Shown: positions 8,663 through 17,272 of the stretch, piece after piece
Layout: each line of letters begins with the position of its first letter
How positions within the stretch are numbered: the stretch's first letter is position 1
Assembly: GCF_037977055.1 (NCBI RefSeq)
Contig: NZ_CP150274.1
Location: 4,278,001-4,342,000 of the forward strand
DNA: 64,000 bases
Reading direction: 5' to 3'
DNA from: Paenibacillus sp. FSL K6-1096
Lineage (GTDB): Bacteria; Bacillota; Bacilli; Paenibacillales; Paenibacillaceae
Notes under the pieces: generated by a model
What the model saw: the letters and a program-made list of their open reading frames with translations, nothing else
The model's database searches: none
What the model was told of the DNA's origin: nothing
Translations under genes and position numbers: made by a program

Positions 8663-10903
8663 ATGACGAAACGGCTGAGAAAAACAAACGCCGACCCGGT
8701 GCTGCTGCTGACCCTGCTGCTGGCAGCCGTGCTGTACGGGTACGGAATCTGGAATGATACCTATGCCAATACGTACTATACAACCGCAGTAGGAAGTATG
8801 CTGCAAAGCTTCCATAACTTCTTCTTCGCCTCTCTGGATTCAGCGGGGTCGGTCACCGTCGATAAGCCGCCGGTCGCCCTGTGGGTGCAGACCGTCAGCG
8901 CCCTGGTCTTCGGACTTCACGGCTGGAGTGTCATTCTGCCCCAGGTGCTGGCCGGTGTGGGTTCGGTAGCGCTGGTCTATCTGCTGGTGAAGCCGTCGTT
9001 CGGCCGGGCCGCTGCCCGGCTGGCCGCGCTGGCGATGGCCTCTGCGCCGGTAGCAGCGGCGGTCAGCCGCACGAATAATATCGACACCCTGCTGGTGTTC
9101 ACCCTGCTGCTGGCCGCATGGTTTCTCTTTAGAGGCACCCGGAGCGGCCGGGCAGGCGGCCTGCTGGCTGCGTTCGGCCTGATCGGGGTGGCCTTCAATG
9201 AGAAAATGCTCCAGGCCTACATGGTCCTCCCTGCCTTCTATCTTTTCTATCTCCTGGCTGGCAAAGGGAAATGGAAGAAGAAGGGCGGCATGCTGGCCGC
9301 CTGCACGGCCGTTCTGCTGGTTGTGTCCCTATCCTGGGCGGTTATTGTCGATTCCATCCCTGCGGATAAACGCCCTTACATCGGCAGCAGCGGCACCAAT
9401 TCGGTGCTTAACCTGGCCTTTGGCTATAACGGTATGTCCCGGCTGACCGGTGACCGCAGTCCTGGCGGAAGCGGTGGGGGCGGATTTGGCGGCTTCGGCG
9501 GCGGGGTGATGCCTGGGATGAACGGGGAAATGCCGGACTTTAACGGTGAATTCCCGCCCATGGATGGAACGGACGGGCAAGGTGGCGCAGACAGGCAAGG
9601 GATGATGAACGGCCGTGATTCCGCCGCCGGGGATAATCAGAGCCGTGACAGCGGCGGGACTGCTTCAGGCCAGGACGGCGGCGGTGGCGGCATGGTGCCG
9701 GGCGGTCAGGACGGCGGACGGCGCGGAGAAGAGGAGAACGGCGGATTCGGCGGGTTCGGCGGCCCGGGCGGGTTCGGTGTTCCGGGCGGACGCGGAGGGA
9801 TGGACGGCGGCGGTGGCATGTTCAATACAGGTACACCCGGCCCGCTGCGGCTGTTCCAGCAGGAGCTGTCCGGTCAGGCCAGCTGGCTGCTGCCGTTCGT
9901 ACTGTTCGGGAGCATCGGGATTTTAGCCAGCCTGCGTCGCAGGAACTTTACCGCGCAGCATAAGGAGACTCTGTTCTGGCTGGCCTGGCTGGTGCCTGTC
10001 ATGGGCTTCTTCAGTATCGCCGGATTCTTCCACCAATATTATCTGATTATGATGGCTCCGCCGGTCGCTGCGCTGTCCGGTGCAGGCTGGTCTCAGCTCT
10101 GGAGCAGCTATAAGGAGCGCAGAGGCTGGCAGTCCTGGCTGCTGCCGGCAGCGATCCTTGGCACCACACTGCTCGAAGTGTACATCATCCGTCCGTATAA
10201 CGGTACCATTGGCAGCGGCTGGTCCTCAGGCGTTCTGGCAGCAGGTATTGCTATGGCGGTGCTGCTGGTGATCCTGCGGCTGGTCAAGGCGGTGGGCAGT
10301 AAGCAGTCCTGGCTGCATGCTGCTGCGGTCACAGGGTTCCTGGTGCTGCTGATTGGTCCGCTCTACTGGGCGTTCACACCAATCACCTACGGCAATAACA
10401 GTATGACTCCCGCAGCAGGCCCGGACAGCAGCGGCCCCTTCGCCTTTGGTATTGGCAATATAAGAAGCATGGGCAACGCGCCTGGCGTGGACACCAGGGC
10501 CGGCATGGGCGGAATGGGCGGAAGAAACAACGCTGAGGGGATCAATCCGTCCCTGCTGGATTATCTTAAGGAGCATAACACGGGGGAGCAATATCTGTTC
10601 GCGGCGATGGATTACGGAACAGCCGCGCCCTATATCATCGATGAAGGCGAGCAGGTTGTCATCCTTAACGGCTTCAATGCCTCGGATACGCCGTATACCA
10701 CAGAATCGCTGAAGGCGCTGATCGAGAGCGGTAAAGTGAAATACTTCCTCGTTACAGGCGGCGGAATGGGCGGCGGGCGCGGCGGCAATTCGGACATCAC
10801 AGCGTGGATCACTGCGAATGGAACGGAGGTTCCGGCGGCCGACTGGCAGGGAACGCAGAATGACAACAATGCCGGAACCTTGTACGAGATCACTCTGAAG
10901 TAA
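8663..10903 (+). CDS. Family 39 (ArnT/PMT-like) membrane glycosyltransferase with glycine-rich insert
   Basis: This 746-residue multi-helix protein belongs to the lipid-phosphate-sugar-dependent GT39/ArnT superfamily. After the first helix, DSAGSVTVDKPPVALW contains the expected acidic residue and the DKPP motif of the first periplasmic loop. An extraordinary extracytoplasmic insert spans about residues 265-392, almost all G, D, M, F and Q. Two shorter glycine/methionine stretches follow near 605-620 and 703-715. YkcB-like Bacillota homologues have similar low-complexity loops. GGAG at 8651-8654 is eight bases from the ATG at 8663; an in-frame GTG at 8654 overlaps that site and is less likely. 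It probably glycosylates a cell-envelope polymer; acceptor unknown. Confidence 0.85.
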   Translation: MTKRLRKTNADPVLLLTLLLAAVLYGYGIWNDTYANTYYTTAVGSMLQSFHNFFFASLDSAGSVTVDKPPVALWVQTVSALVFGLHGWSVILPQVLAGVGSVALVYLLVKPSFGRAAARLAALAMASAPVAAAVSRTNNIDTLLVFTLLLAAWFLFRGTRSGRAGGLLAAFGLIGVAFNEKMLQAYMVLPAFYLFYLLAGKGKWKKKGGMLAACTAVLLVVSLSWAVIVDSIPADKRPYIGSSGTNSVLNLAFGYNGMSRLTGDRSPGGSGGGGFGGFGGGVMPGMNGEMPDFNGEFPPMDGTDGQGGADRQGMMNGRDSAAGDNQSRDSGGTASGQDGGGGGMVPGGQDGGRRGEEENGGFGGFGGPGGFGVPGGRGGMDGGGGMFNTGTPGPLRLFQQELSGQASWLLPFVLFGSIGILASLRRRNFTAQHKETLFWLAWLVPVMGFFSIAGFFHQYYLIMMAPPVAALSGAGWSQLWSSYKERRGWQSWLLPAAILGTTLLEVYIIRPYNGTIGSGWSSGVLAAGIAMAVLLVILRLVKAVGSKQSWLHAAAVTGFLVLLIGPLYWAFTPITYGNNSMTPAAGPDSSGPFAFGIGNIRSMGNAPGVDTRAGMGGMGGRNNAEGINPSLLDYLKEHNTGEQYLFAAMDYGTAAPYIIDEGEQVVILNGFNASDTPYTTESLKALIESGKVKYFLVTGGGMGGGRGGNSDITAWITANGTEVPAADWQGTQNDNNAGTLYEITLK

Positions 10904-10933
10904 CTAACCCTAAACTAACCTGCGGGAGCAGAA

Positions 10934-10981
10934 GAAGAAGCGCGCATACCCGGCTGCGGCCAGGTATACGCGCTTCTTTAA
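10934..10981 (+). terminator. Terminator of the glycosyltransferase gene
   Basis: AAGAAGCGCG..ATACC pairs with GGTAT.CGCGCTTCTT around a CGGCTGCGGCCA loop; TTAATTCTTT follows. Confidence 0.7.
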
Positions 10982-11057
10982 TTCTTTGGCTGGATTTATT
11001 CTATTATTGGTTCGTCTTTTAGGGCAAATCAAAGTGAGATCTATTGTAGAAAATGCA

Positions 11058-12272
11058 GGCCTGTTGATTAGCCAAAAAAAGGTAGAAAAAAGGCCGCTCA
11101 TTCGGTAAAGTGTTTGTACCCCTACAAACATCCGAAACGAGGCGACCTCATGAAAAAGTCTACTTCAATCTCGAACATTCTGCAATTAGTGATTCCTGAA
11201 GAGAAACTCTCACCGTTTCTTCAAGAACTTGAATATGTCGATACAGCAAGAAAGTTTACCGTCTATGACCTCTTTTTATTCTTGGCGGAGGCTTCGTTCC
11301 AGCAGTGGGAGGGATATCGGGATGGTGAAGTACGCATGGATTCCAGCGGCCTTAGACCCGTAGACCATTCAACGCTTTCCAAAAAAGCGAAAGATGTTCC
11401 CTTCGAGCTTTTTAAGCAATTGCTGAACCTCATGATTGATCTGTGTAATCGCTCGACCCGAAGACATTTAGGGATTCCCAAAGCCTTACTTCTCGTCGAT
11501 TCCACCAAAATTACCGTCGGGAAAGAACGGCTTCCTTGGGCTCCGCTGAAAGGCGAACGCGCAGGAATCAAATTACACGTGTCGGTGGTGGCCGATGAAG
11601 GCCGGCTCTTTAAGGTGACCGAGACCACAGGGAATTCCCATGATTTTAAAAGCTGTCCCGAGCTGATCGACAAACGGTTTATTATCGTAGCCGATCGGGC
11701 GTATGGCAGTCACAAACGATTCGATGAGTATCTGGAGCAGCACCAATGCTTTGTCATTCGGCTTCGGGACAACACGCTCTTTCAGTCCCCGGTTGCCCGG
11801 ATACGAAGCGAACCCTTCACAGGAACTCTCGAACAAGATTTCACCTGCCAATTAGGAAAAGGACAACGGCTTTCCAAGAACCGTTTTCGCGTAGTAATTC
11901 TAAGAGACCCACAAGGCAACCCGGTGATTCTTGCTACGAATCTGCACTGGCACTCCGCTGAGCGGATTGCAGAAATTTACAAGAAGCGGTGGCAGATCGA
12001 AGTGTTTTTTCGCTGGATTAAGCAGCATTTAAACATTCCAACCTTATTTGGGACCACACCCAATGCTGTGTACGGACAGTTGTATACCGCTCTACTGGTT
12101 TATGTGTTATTGAAATTCCTATTTGACGAAGGCAATGCAGGGGTGCATTGGAGCGCAAAACTAACATTTGCCGATTTTGACCGCTTATTTACGCTGCAAC
12201 GTTTACCCGTTGAATGGATTACCTTTTTGACTAATGATCTTGCATTCCCATAATTTAGCTAATCATCAGGCG
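11058..12272 (+). mobile_element. Complete IS4-family insertion sequence, about 1215 bp
   Basis: The element carries one transposase gene and near-perfect terminal inverted repeats: GCCTGTTGATTAGCC at 11059-11073 and the complement of GCCTGATGATTAGCT at 12257-12271 (13 of 15 identical). An exact 13-bp direct repeat flanks it. The body is visibly less GC-rich than its neighbours, consistent with a mobile origin. With intact ends, intact transposase and identical target copies, it looks recent and potentially active. The IS subgroup cannot be named from sequence alone. Confidence 0.88.
11150..12253 (+). CDS. IS4-family DDE transposase
   Basis: This 367-residue transposase has the DDE motif blocks: LLVDSTKITVG (first Asp), IIVADRAYGSH (second Asp) and YKKRWQIEVFFRWIK, which fits the IS4 signature Y-(2)-R-(3)-E-(6)-K with the catalytic Glu. 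An in-frame ATG at 11114 exists, but GAGGCGACCTC before the ATG at 11150 and the MKKSTSISN start favour the latter. No frameshift or internal stop is seen, so it should be functional. Confidence 0.92.
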   Translation: MKKSTSISNILQLVIPEEKLSPFLQELEYVDTARKFTVYDLFLFLAEASFQQWEGYRDGEVRMDSSGLRPVDHSTLSKKAKDVPFELFKQLLNLMIDLCNRSTRRHLGIPKALLLVDSTKITVGKERLPWAPLKGERAGIKLHVSVVADEGRLFKVTETTGNSHDFKSCPELIDKRFIIVADRAYGSHKRFDEYLEQHQCFVIRLRDNTLFQSPVARIRSEPFTGTLEQDFTCQLGKGQRLSKNRFRVVILRDPQGNPVILATNLHWHSAERIAEIYKKRWQIEVFFRWIKQHLNIPTLFGTTPNAVYGQLYTALLVYVLLKFLFDEGNAGVHWSAKLTFADFDRLFTLQRLPVEWITFLTNDLAFP

Positions 12273-12323
12273 TGTAGAAAATGCAATTGGAGTTAGACAA
12301 GCATGTCTTACTCATGTAAAAGA

Positions 12324-12373
12324 GGGTGTCTCAAAAGCCATGAAATGGCTGCTTGAGACACCCTTGTTTTTTA
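12324..12373 (+). terminator. Strong hairpin with T-run downstream of the insertion sequence
   Basis: GGGTGTCTCAA and TTGAGACACCC form an 11-bp perfect stem, with AAGCC and GGCT extending it inside. TTGTTTTTTA follows. It looks like a Rho-independent terminator, but the arm sequence also resembles termini of some insertion sequences. Confidence 0.65.
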
Positions 12374-12439
12374 GTTAGAGGTACTTACCTCGTGGTGAGG
12401 ACGCTCCGCGAACGGACTGTTGTTCCCATCGATGATATT

Positions 12440-12745
12440 ACCTGCGCGTCAGCAAAATGTATGCTGTTTTTCGCATACATTCAGGCCATATGCCTGCGTC
12501 CGCGCACAATGTATGCTGTTTTTCGCATACATTCAGGCCACATGCCTGTGCATCAGCACAATGTATGCTGTTTTCCACATACATTCAGGCTACATGCCTG
12601 CGCATCATCAAAATGTATGCTGTTTTTCGCATACATTCGGGCTACATGCCTGCGCATCATCAAAATGTATGCTGTTTTCCGCATACATTCGGGCCACACG
12701 CCTGCACGCCAGCAAATGTATGCTGTTTTTCGCATACATAATTCC
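12440..12745. repeat. Repeat locus B, subfamily II, inverted: six 52-bp units
   Basis: ATGTATGCTG starts at 12457, 12509, 12561, 12613, 12665 and 12716 (spacing 52, 52, 52, 52, 51). Each core is AATGTATGC, loop TGTTTTTC, GCATACATT: a perfect 9-bp hairpin. The interval holds a second small palindrome of the type AGGC-5 nt-GCCT. Read on the minus strand, the core becomes GAATGTATGCGAAAAAC, matching locus C, so B is the same family in opposite orientation. The reading frames through it are shadows of the array. The gap 12286-12800 holds only this array and two hairpins. Confidence 0.85.
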
Positions 12746-12749
12746 CACG

Positions 12750-12781
12750 ATAAAACCAGCTGTCACTTTTGGGACAGCCCC
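12750..12781 (-). terminator. Probable terminator of the FAD oxidoreductase gene
   Basis: Read on the minus strand, GCTGTC, loop CCAAAAGT, GACAGC is followed by TGGTTTTAT, about 20 bases after the stop codon of the oxidoreductase gene. Confidence 0.5.
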
Positions 12782-12800
12782 TTTGGCGAGCAGCCGCTGC

Positions 12801-13367
12801 CTACGCCTTCAGCAGATCATGATCGACATACCGCGTGCCGTTCAGCTCGCTGATGATGTTAACCGCAACCTTGGCGCCGTCTCCGGCAGTGATAATCGCG
12901 TGTACACTCATTCCGGCCACGGTTCCGGCGGCCCAGATGCCGTCGATGTTGGTTCTGCCCTCCGGGGTAACAGCGATGACCGTCTTGATTCTTGGCTCGG
13001 TGCCGTCCTTGGTCGCAACTCCGGCCGCAGCGGCCAGATCCGTCAGTACACCTGTCGCCAGCACGACATGCTTCGCTTCATAGGAAGCGCCGCTCTCCGT
13101 CCCGATGACGAAGCCTTCACCGCGTGACTCCAGAGAGACGGCCTGCCCGGCCACCAGCTCTGCCCCGAACTTCACAGCCTGCTTGTGCCCGGTCTCGACC
13201 AGATCAGGCCCGCCGATTTCAGGGATGCCGTAGTAGTTCTCGTACCAGCCTCTGCGGGTCATACCCTTATCATTGTCAATCAGCAGTGTGGATTTGCCTG
13301 CTTTGGCAGCAAACAGGGCAGCGCTTGCACCGGCAGGACCGGCACCGATAATGGCGATTTCGTACAT
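12801..13367 (-). CDS. Small NAD(P)/FAD-dependent oxidoreductase, thioredoxin-reductase-like
   Basis: This 188-residue protein begins MYEIAIIGAGPAGASAALFA, a GxGxxG FAD-binding motif. A second conserved segment, IDGIWAAGTVAGMSVHAII, is the ATG/GD-type FAD motif near the C-terminus. It lacks the redox CxxC and the full NADPH domain of thioredoxin reductase (about 310 residues), so it is a reduced flavoprotein of unknown reaction. AGGAGGTAATCTC precedes the chosen ATG; the longer frame to 13427 has no such site. It is transcribed alone. Confidence 0.85.
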   Translation of the reverse strand: MYEIAIIGAGPAGASAALFAAKAGKSTLLIDNDKGMTRRGWYENYYGIPEIGGPDLVETGHKQAVKFGAELVAGQAVSLESRGEGFVIGTESGASYEAKHVVLATGVLTDLAAAAGVATKDGTEPRIKTVIAVTPEGRTNIDGIWAAGTVAGMSVHAIITAGDGAKVAVNIISELNGTRYVDHDLLKA

Positions 13368-13465
13368 GAGATTACCTCCTAAAAGTTTTGATGGGAAAAA
13401 TGGATAGCATAGCCTTCCTTGAACCACTTCGCAAAGCTCGCTTCGCTCTGTCCTCTATTATATCG

Positions 13466-14968
13466 CTAACTGCCGCCTCTTAGCGAATCCGGATGATATG
13501 GAAGAGTCAGCGTGAAGACGGAGCCTTCACCCGGGGTGCTGGATACGGTGAGCGCTCCCCCGTGTGCCTGGGCAATGGACTTGGCGATGGACAATCCGAG
13601 TCCCGAGCCGCCGTATTTGCGGGTGCGGGAGGCATCGCTGCGGTAGAAGCGGTCGAAGATATGGGGCAGATGTTCAGCAGCGATGCCGGGGCCGTTATCC
13701 TTCACGGCCAGCTCAGCCATGTCTTCCCGGGCGCGGAGCGACACCCGGATCATGCCGGTGTCCGCATCCGTATGCTGCACGGCATTGTGGAACAGGTTCA
13801 GCAGAACCTGTCTGATCCGGTCCGGGTCAGCATGGCACTGTACGCCGGGGGCGATATCGAAGACAACCCTGCGGCTTCCGGCCAGCACCCGCAGCTGCGG
13901 CTGCATGTCGCCGATCAGCCCGTCCAGCGGCAGCTCCCGGGTCTGCATCTGCGGGGCGCTGTCCATGCGGGCCAGCAGCAGCAGGTCTTCAACCAGCTGG
14001 TTGATCCGCTTGGCTTCGCCGTGCATGGAATGCAGTGCGCTGTATAGCTGCTCCCGGTTATCCGCTGCTCCGCGGAGCAGCACCTCCAGGAAGCCGTAGA
14101 TTGAAGTCAGCGGCGTCCGCAGCTCGTGGGAGGCATCCGCCGCGAACCGGCGCATCTGTTCCTTGGCCTCGCGCTCCGCCTGGAAGGAGCGCTCCAGCCG
14201 CTCCAGCATGCCGTTGAAGGAACGGGCGAGCCGGTCGATTTCAAGCTGGCCCTGCCCGTCCGGGAAGCGGACATCCAGTTTGCCGGCGTCGATCACCCGG
14301 GCGGTCTTCCCCATATTGGACAGCGGAATCAGTGTTCTGCGCAGCGCCGGCAGATAGAGAAGGACTCCGGCCAGCAGGGCAGCGGCCGACAATCCGCCGA
14401 AGACCAGCAGCTGCCGCAGGATGACCTCCCGTAGCGGCCCGGTCTCCGTGCTCATCTGCAGCAGCATCCGGGTGCCCCCCGGCCGGCCGGAATTCATGAC
14501 GATGACCAGATGCTCGCTGCCGTCCCCGGCCGGCAGCAGCTGGTAGTTTCCGGCCAGCTTGCCCGGCGGCAGCATCAGCAGGCGGTTATATTCCCTGTTG
14601 CTCATTCGGGGCGCAGAAGTCGTGGACAGCGTCTCTTCCTGCAGATCCCTGAAGCTGCCGTCCGGGCTGTAGAGGGCAAGCGTGGCCCGGGCGTCCAGCA
14701 TCAGCGGCCAGCGGTCACTGCCCTGGTGTCTGCCTCCGCCGGGCCAACCGGGATTGTTCAGCAGGAATTCAACCGGCAGGGAGCGCAGCTGCGCCTCCAT
14801 CACCTCCGCCCGGTTGGTGTAGATTACATCCCGCATCAGCACGTACTGGAGAATGCCGATCAGAATAAGCAATACAGATAGAATGAGCAGCGAGGCGGCG
14901 AGCAATTGCTTGCGTAAAGAGCGGAGGCTTCGGAAACGGCCTTTACGGCCCGGGCGTCTGCCTGTCAT
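13466..14968 (-). CDS. Membrane sensor histidine kinase with HAMP domain
   Basis: This 500-residue sensor kinase has membrane helices near residues 22-46 and 186-207 flanking a roughly 135-residue extracytoplasmic sensor region. A HAMP linker follows (about 208-262). The HisKA box FAADASHELRTPLTSIYG has phosphoaccepting His281, and the ATPase domain has N, G1 (DNGPGIA) and G2 (GGSGLGLSIAK) boxes. The gene overlaps the regulator stop by four bases (ATGA), so they form one two-component operon. The signal is unknown. The extracytoplasmic region is rich in Pro, Gly and Arg and matches no domain I recognise. Confidence 0.92.
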   Translation of the reverse strand: MTGRRPGRKGRFRSLRSLRKQLLAASLLILSVLLILIGILQYVLMRDVIYTNRAEVMEAQLRSLPVEFLLNNPGWPGGGRHQGSDRWPLMLDARATLALYSPDGSFRDLQEETLSTTSAPRMSNREYNRLLMLPPGKLAGNYQLLPAGDGSEHLVIVMNSGRPGGTRMLLQMSTETGPLREVILRQLLVFGGLSAAALLAGVLLYLPALRRTLIPLSNMGKTARVIDAGKLDVRFPDGQGQLEIDRLARSFNGMLERLERSFQAEREAKEQMRRFAADASHELRTPLTSIYGFLEVLLRGAADNREQLYSALHSMHGEAKRINQLVEDLLLLARMDSAPQMQTRELPLDGLIGDMQPQLRVLAGSRRVVFDIAPGVQCHADPDRIRQVLLNLFHNAVQHTDADTGMIRVSLRAREDMAELAVKDNGPGIAAEHLPHIFDRFYRSDASRTRKYGGSGLGLSIAKSIAQAHGGALTVSSTPGEGSVFTLTLPYHPDSLRGGS

Positions 14969-15657
14969 ATCAGATCCAGCCGGTATCCTGCGCCGCGCAG
15001 CGTGCGGATTACCCGGTGCTCCTTGTCCCCAAGCTTCTCCCGCAGGGAGCGGATATACACCTCCACGATGTTCTCCTCACCGCCGAAGTCGTAGCCCCAC
15101 ACCTTGTCCAGAATCATCGGCTTGCTAAGCACCAGCCCATGATTGATCACCAGATACTGCAGCAGCTCATACTCCGTCGGAGACAGCTCCAGCACCGCGT
15201 CCTTATAGCGGATTTCCTTGCGGCGGTTATCAATCCGGAAGGGGCCGCAGCGCACTTCGCCGAGCAGCCCCGGGAAATGATTGCGCAGCCGCGCCTGAAT
15301 CCGCGCCAGCAGCTCCCCGAAGCTGAACGGCTTGACCATATAATCATCCGCGCCCAGATTGAGTCCTGCGATGCGGGTCTGAACCTCGTCCTTCGCCGTC
15401 AGCATAATAATTGCCGCTTCCGCCTCCTCCAGACGGAGCTGGCGGCACACCTCGAAGCCGTCCATACCGGGCATCATCAGATCGAGAATAATGACATGCG
15501 GCTTGAAGCCGGCCGCCGCTGCAAGAGCAGCCTCGCCATCCGCCGCTGTCTGTACTTCATAGCCTTCATTGACCAGTCCCAGCTCCAGGAACTGGAGGAT
15601 ATGTGGCTCATCATCCACCAGGAGCAGGCGGATGCCTGTGCCTTGTGCCGCTTTCAT
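14965..15657 (-). CDS. OmpR/PhoB-family response regulator
   Basis: This 230-residue regulator has a receiver domain (LLLVDDEP acidic pair; phosphoacceptor Asp59 in IILDLMMPGMDG; conserved Thr and Lys in MLTAKDE and VKPFSF). A C-terminal winged helix carries the recognition region NIVEVYIRSLREKLG and the end RTLRGAGYRL. In-frame ATGs exist at 15696 and 15672, but GGGGGA is seven bases before the ATG at 15657, so that start is chosen. It is the first gene of the operon with the kinase, divergent from the glg cluster. Confidence 0.92.
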   Translation of the reverse strand: MKAAQGTGIRLLLVDDEPHILQFLELGLVNEGYEVQTAADGEAALAAAAGFKPHVIILDLMMPGMDGFEVCRQLRLEEAEAAIIMLTAKDEVQTRIAGLNLGADDYMVKPFSFGELLARIQARLRNHFPGLLGEVRCGPFRIDNRRKEIRYKDAVLELSPTEYELLQYLVINHGLVLSKPMILDKVWGYDFGGEENIVEVYIRSLREKLGDKEHRVIRTLRGAGYRLDLI

Positions 15658-15885
15658 CAGCAGTTCCCCCATTTTCAGAGATTGTAGTGTGTCCATAGTA
15701 TGACGCCGGTGCCTGAACGCTGGCTGAATAATAGGTCTATGGAGCCAATTCTCCGATTCATCCCGGCCGTTTACGGTTAATCATAATGGTTAATTTAATT
15801 ATAGCGAAATCTGAGTACGGAAACGCGGGAACATTCATGAGAAATACAGGGGTCAGCTAAAAGTTGAAACGGACAATAAAGGGTT

Positions 15886-15915
15886 TTGACGGCGGGCATA
15901 GAACACTATTAGAAT
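15886..15915 (+). promoter_or_regulatory. Candidate sigma-A promoter for the glg operon
   Basis: TTGACG at 15886 and TAGAAT at 15910, separated by 18 bases, give a good vegetative promoter. It would make a leader of roughly 160 bases before glgC. No other structure was recognised in the 427-base gap 15658-16084. Confidence 0.5.
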
Positions 15916-16084
15916 AAGGATAATACCGGAGAAGCCCATGCGTTTACGCGGCGGTCCCGGCCACTCGTCCCTGTGCACTGTTTCCTTCCCCGTTTGAACC
16001 CGGATGTATCCCGTCACATGCATTTCTTATGGTTTACTTCTTTTATTACCTGTTTCAATACCCATAAGTCAAGGAGGCTCTTCC

Positions 16085-17248
16085 ATGAAGAAAAAAGAGA
16101 TGGTAGCTATGCTATTAGCGGGAGGCCAAGGGAAAAGATTGAAAGGGCTGACCAAGTCGATCGCCAAACCGGCTGTGTATTTCGGAGGAACCTACCGCAT
16201 TATCGACTTCCCCTTAAGCAACTGCTCGAATTCGGGCATTGACACCGTGGGTGTGCTGACTCAATATGAACCGCTGGTGCTGCATTCGTACATCGGGGTC
16301 GGCAGTGACTGGGATTTGAACCGCAAGGACGGCGGCGTATTCGTCCTGCCTCCGCATGAACGGGAGAACGGAAGCAGCTGGTACCGGGGGACGGCGGATG
16401 CGATCTACCGCAATCTGAAGTTTGTCGACCAGTTCGACCCGGAGCATGTGCTGATTCTGTCGGGGGACCATATTTACAAAATGGATTACCACGCCATGCT
16501 TCAGTACCACAAGTCCAAGAACGCTGACTGCACCATCTCGGTCATTGACGTTTCGCTGGAGGAGGCCAGCCGCTTCGGTATCCTGAATACCGAGGAGGAC
16601 CTCAAGATCTATGAGTTTGAAGAGAAGCCTGCCAAGCCCAAGAGCACGCTGGCTTCGATGGGAGTATATATTTTCAAATGGAGCGTCCTGCGCAAGCATC
16701 TGCTTGAAGACGGGGAGAACACCGGCTCGTCGCATGACTTCGGTAAGGATATCATCCCGATGATGCTGGACGAAGGCCAGTCGCTGTATGCGTATCCTTT
16801 TGAAGGCTACTGGAGGGATGTTGGTACGGTAGACAGCCTCTGGGAGGCCAACATGGATCTGCTGAGCGACACGCCGCCGCTGAACCTGAACGATACGGGC
16901 TGGAGAATCTACACCCGCAATCCGAATCAGCCTGCGCAGTATGTGGCCCCGGGAGCCAAAGTGTCGAGCTGCATCATCAATGAGGGCTGCATCGTGTACG
17001 GAGAGGTGAAGCATTCGGTGCTGTTCTACGGTGTGGAGGTCGGTGAAGGCAGCGTCATTACGGACTCTGTCATCATGCCCAAGGTCAAGATCGGCAAGAA
17101 TGTGAAGATTCATAAGGCCATCATCAGTGAGAATACGGTCATTGAGGATAATATGGAAATTGGCATCGACCGGGAGGATGAGAATGAAATTCTGCTGATC
17201 GACAAACGGAACAAAAGGCTGAAATCGGCAGCAGCCAGAACCATATAA
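16085..17248 (+). CDS. glgC: Glucose-1-phosphate adenylyltransferase, catalytic subunit
   Basis: This 387-residue enzyme makes ADP-glucose from ATP and glucose-1-phosphate, the first committed step of glycogen synthesis. The nucleotide-binding start [20 protein letters not shown] is intact. The catalytic [12 protein letters not shown] and the sugar-phosphate site FEEKPAKPK follow, with a C-terminal left-handed beta-helix of isoleucine-rich hexapeptides. AAGGAGG lies before the ATG at 16085; the longer reading from 16004 has no such site. glgD follows after 24 bases, and the two products probably form a heterotetramer as in other Bacillota. Confidence 0.95.
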   Translation: MKKKEMVAMLLAGGQGKRLKGLTKSIAKPAVYFGGTYRIIDFPLSNCSNSGIDTVGVLTQYEPLVLHSYIGVGSDWDLNRKDGGVFVLPPHERENGSSWYRGTADAIYRNLKFVDQFDPEHVLILSGDHIYKMDYHAMLQYHKSKNADCTISVIDVSLEEASRFGILNTEEDLKIYEFEEKPAKPKSTLASMGVYIFKWSVLRKHLLEDGENTGSSHDFGKDIIPMMLDEGQSLYAYPFEGYWRDVGTVDSLWEANMDLLSDTPPLNLNDTGWRIYTRNPNQPAQYVAPGAKVSSCIINEGCIVYGEVKHSVLFYGVEVGEGSVITDSVIMPKVKIGKNVKIHKAIISENTVIEDNMEIGIDREDENEILLIDKRNKRLKSAAARTI

Positions 17249-17272
17249 CCACAAGAGGACGGGGGATTGACG

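Larger units (their letters stand above)
11045..12285. repeat. 13-bp target-site duplication of the insertion sequence
   Basis: TGTAGAAAATGCA occurs at 11045-11057 and again at 12273-12285, immediately outside the insertion sequence termini. IS4-family elements duplicate about 9-13 bp of target, so these are the two copies made by insertion. Confidence 0.8.

Noticed and set aside
12321-12782. Miniature transposable element bounded by GGGTGTCTCAAAAG-like ends
   Set aside because: The two ends resemble each other (GGGTGTCTCAAAAG and GGGCTGTCCCAAAAG), but each is part of its own hairpin with a T-run, and no target duplication was found. Two terminators explain it as well.
12353-13127. Open frames across repeat locus B
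   Set aside because: They are products of the repeat sequence, overlap the FAD oxidoreductase gene antisense, and change frame from unit to unit.
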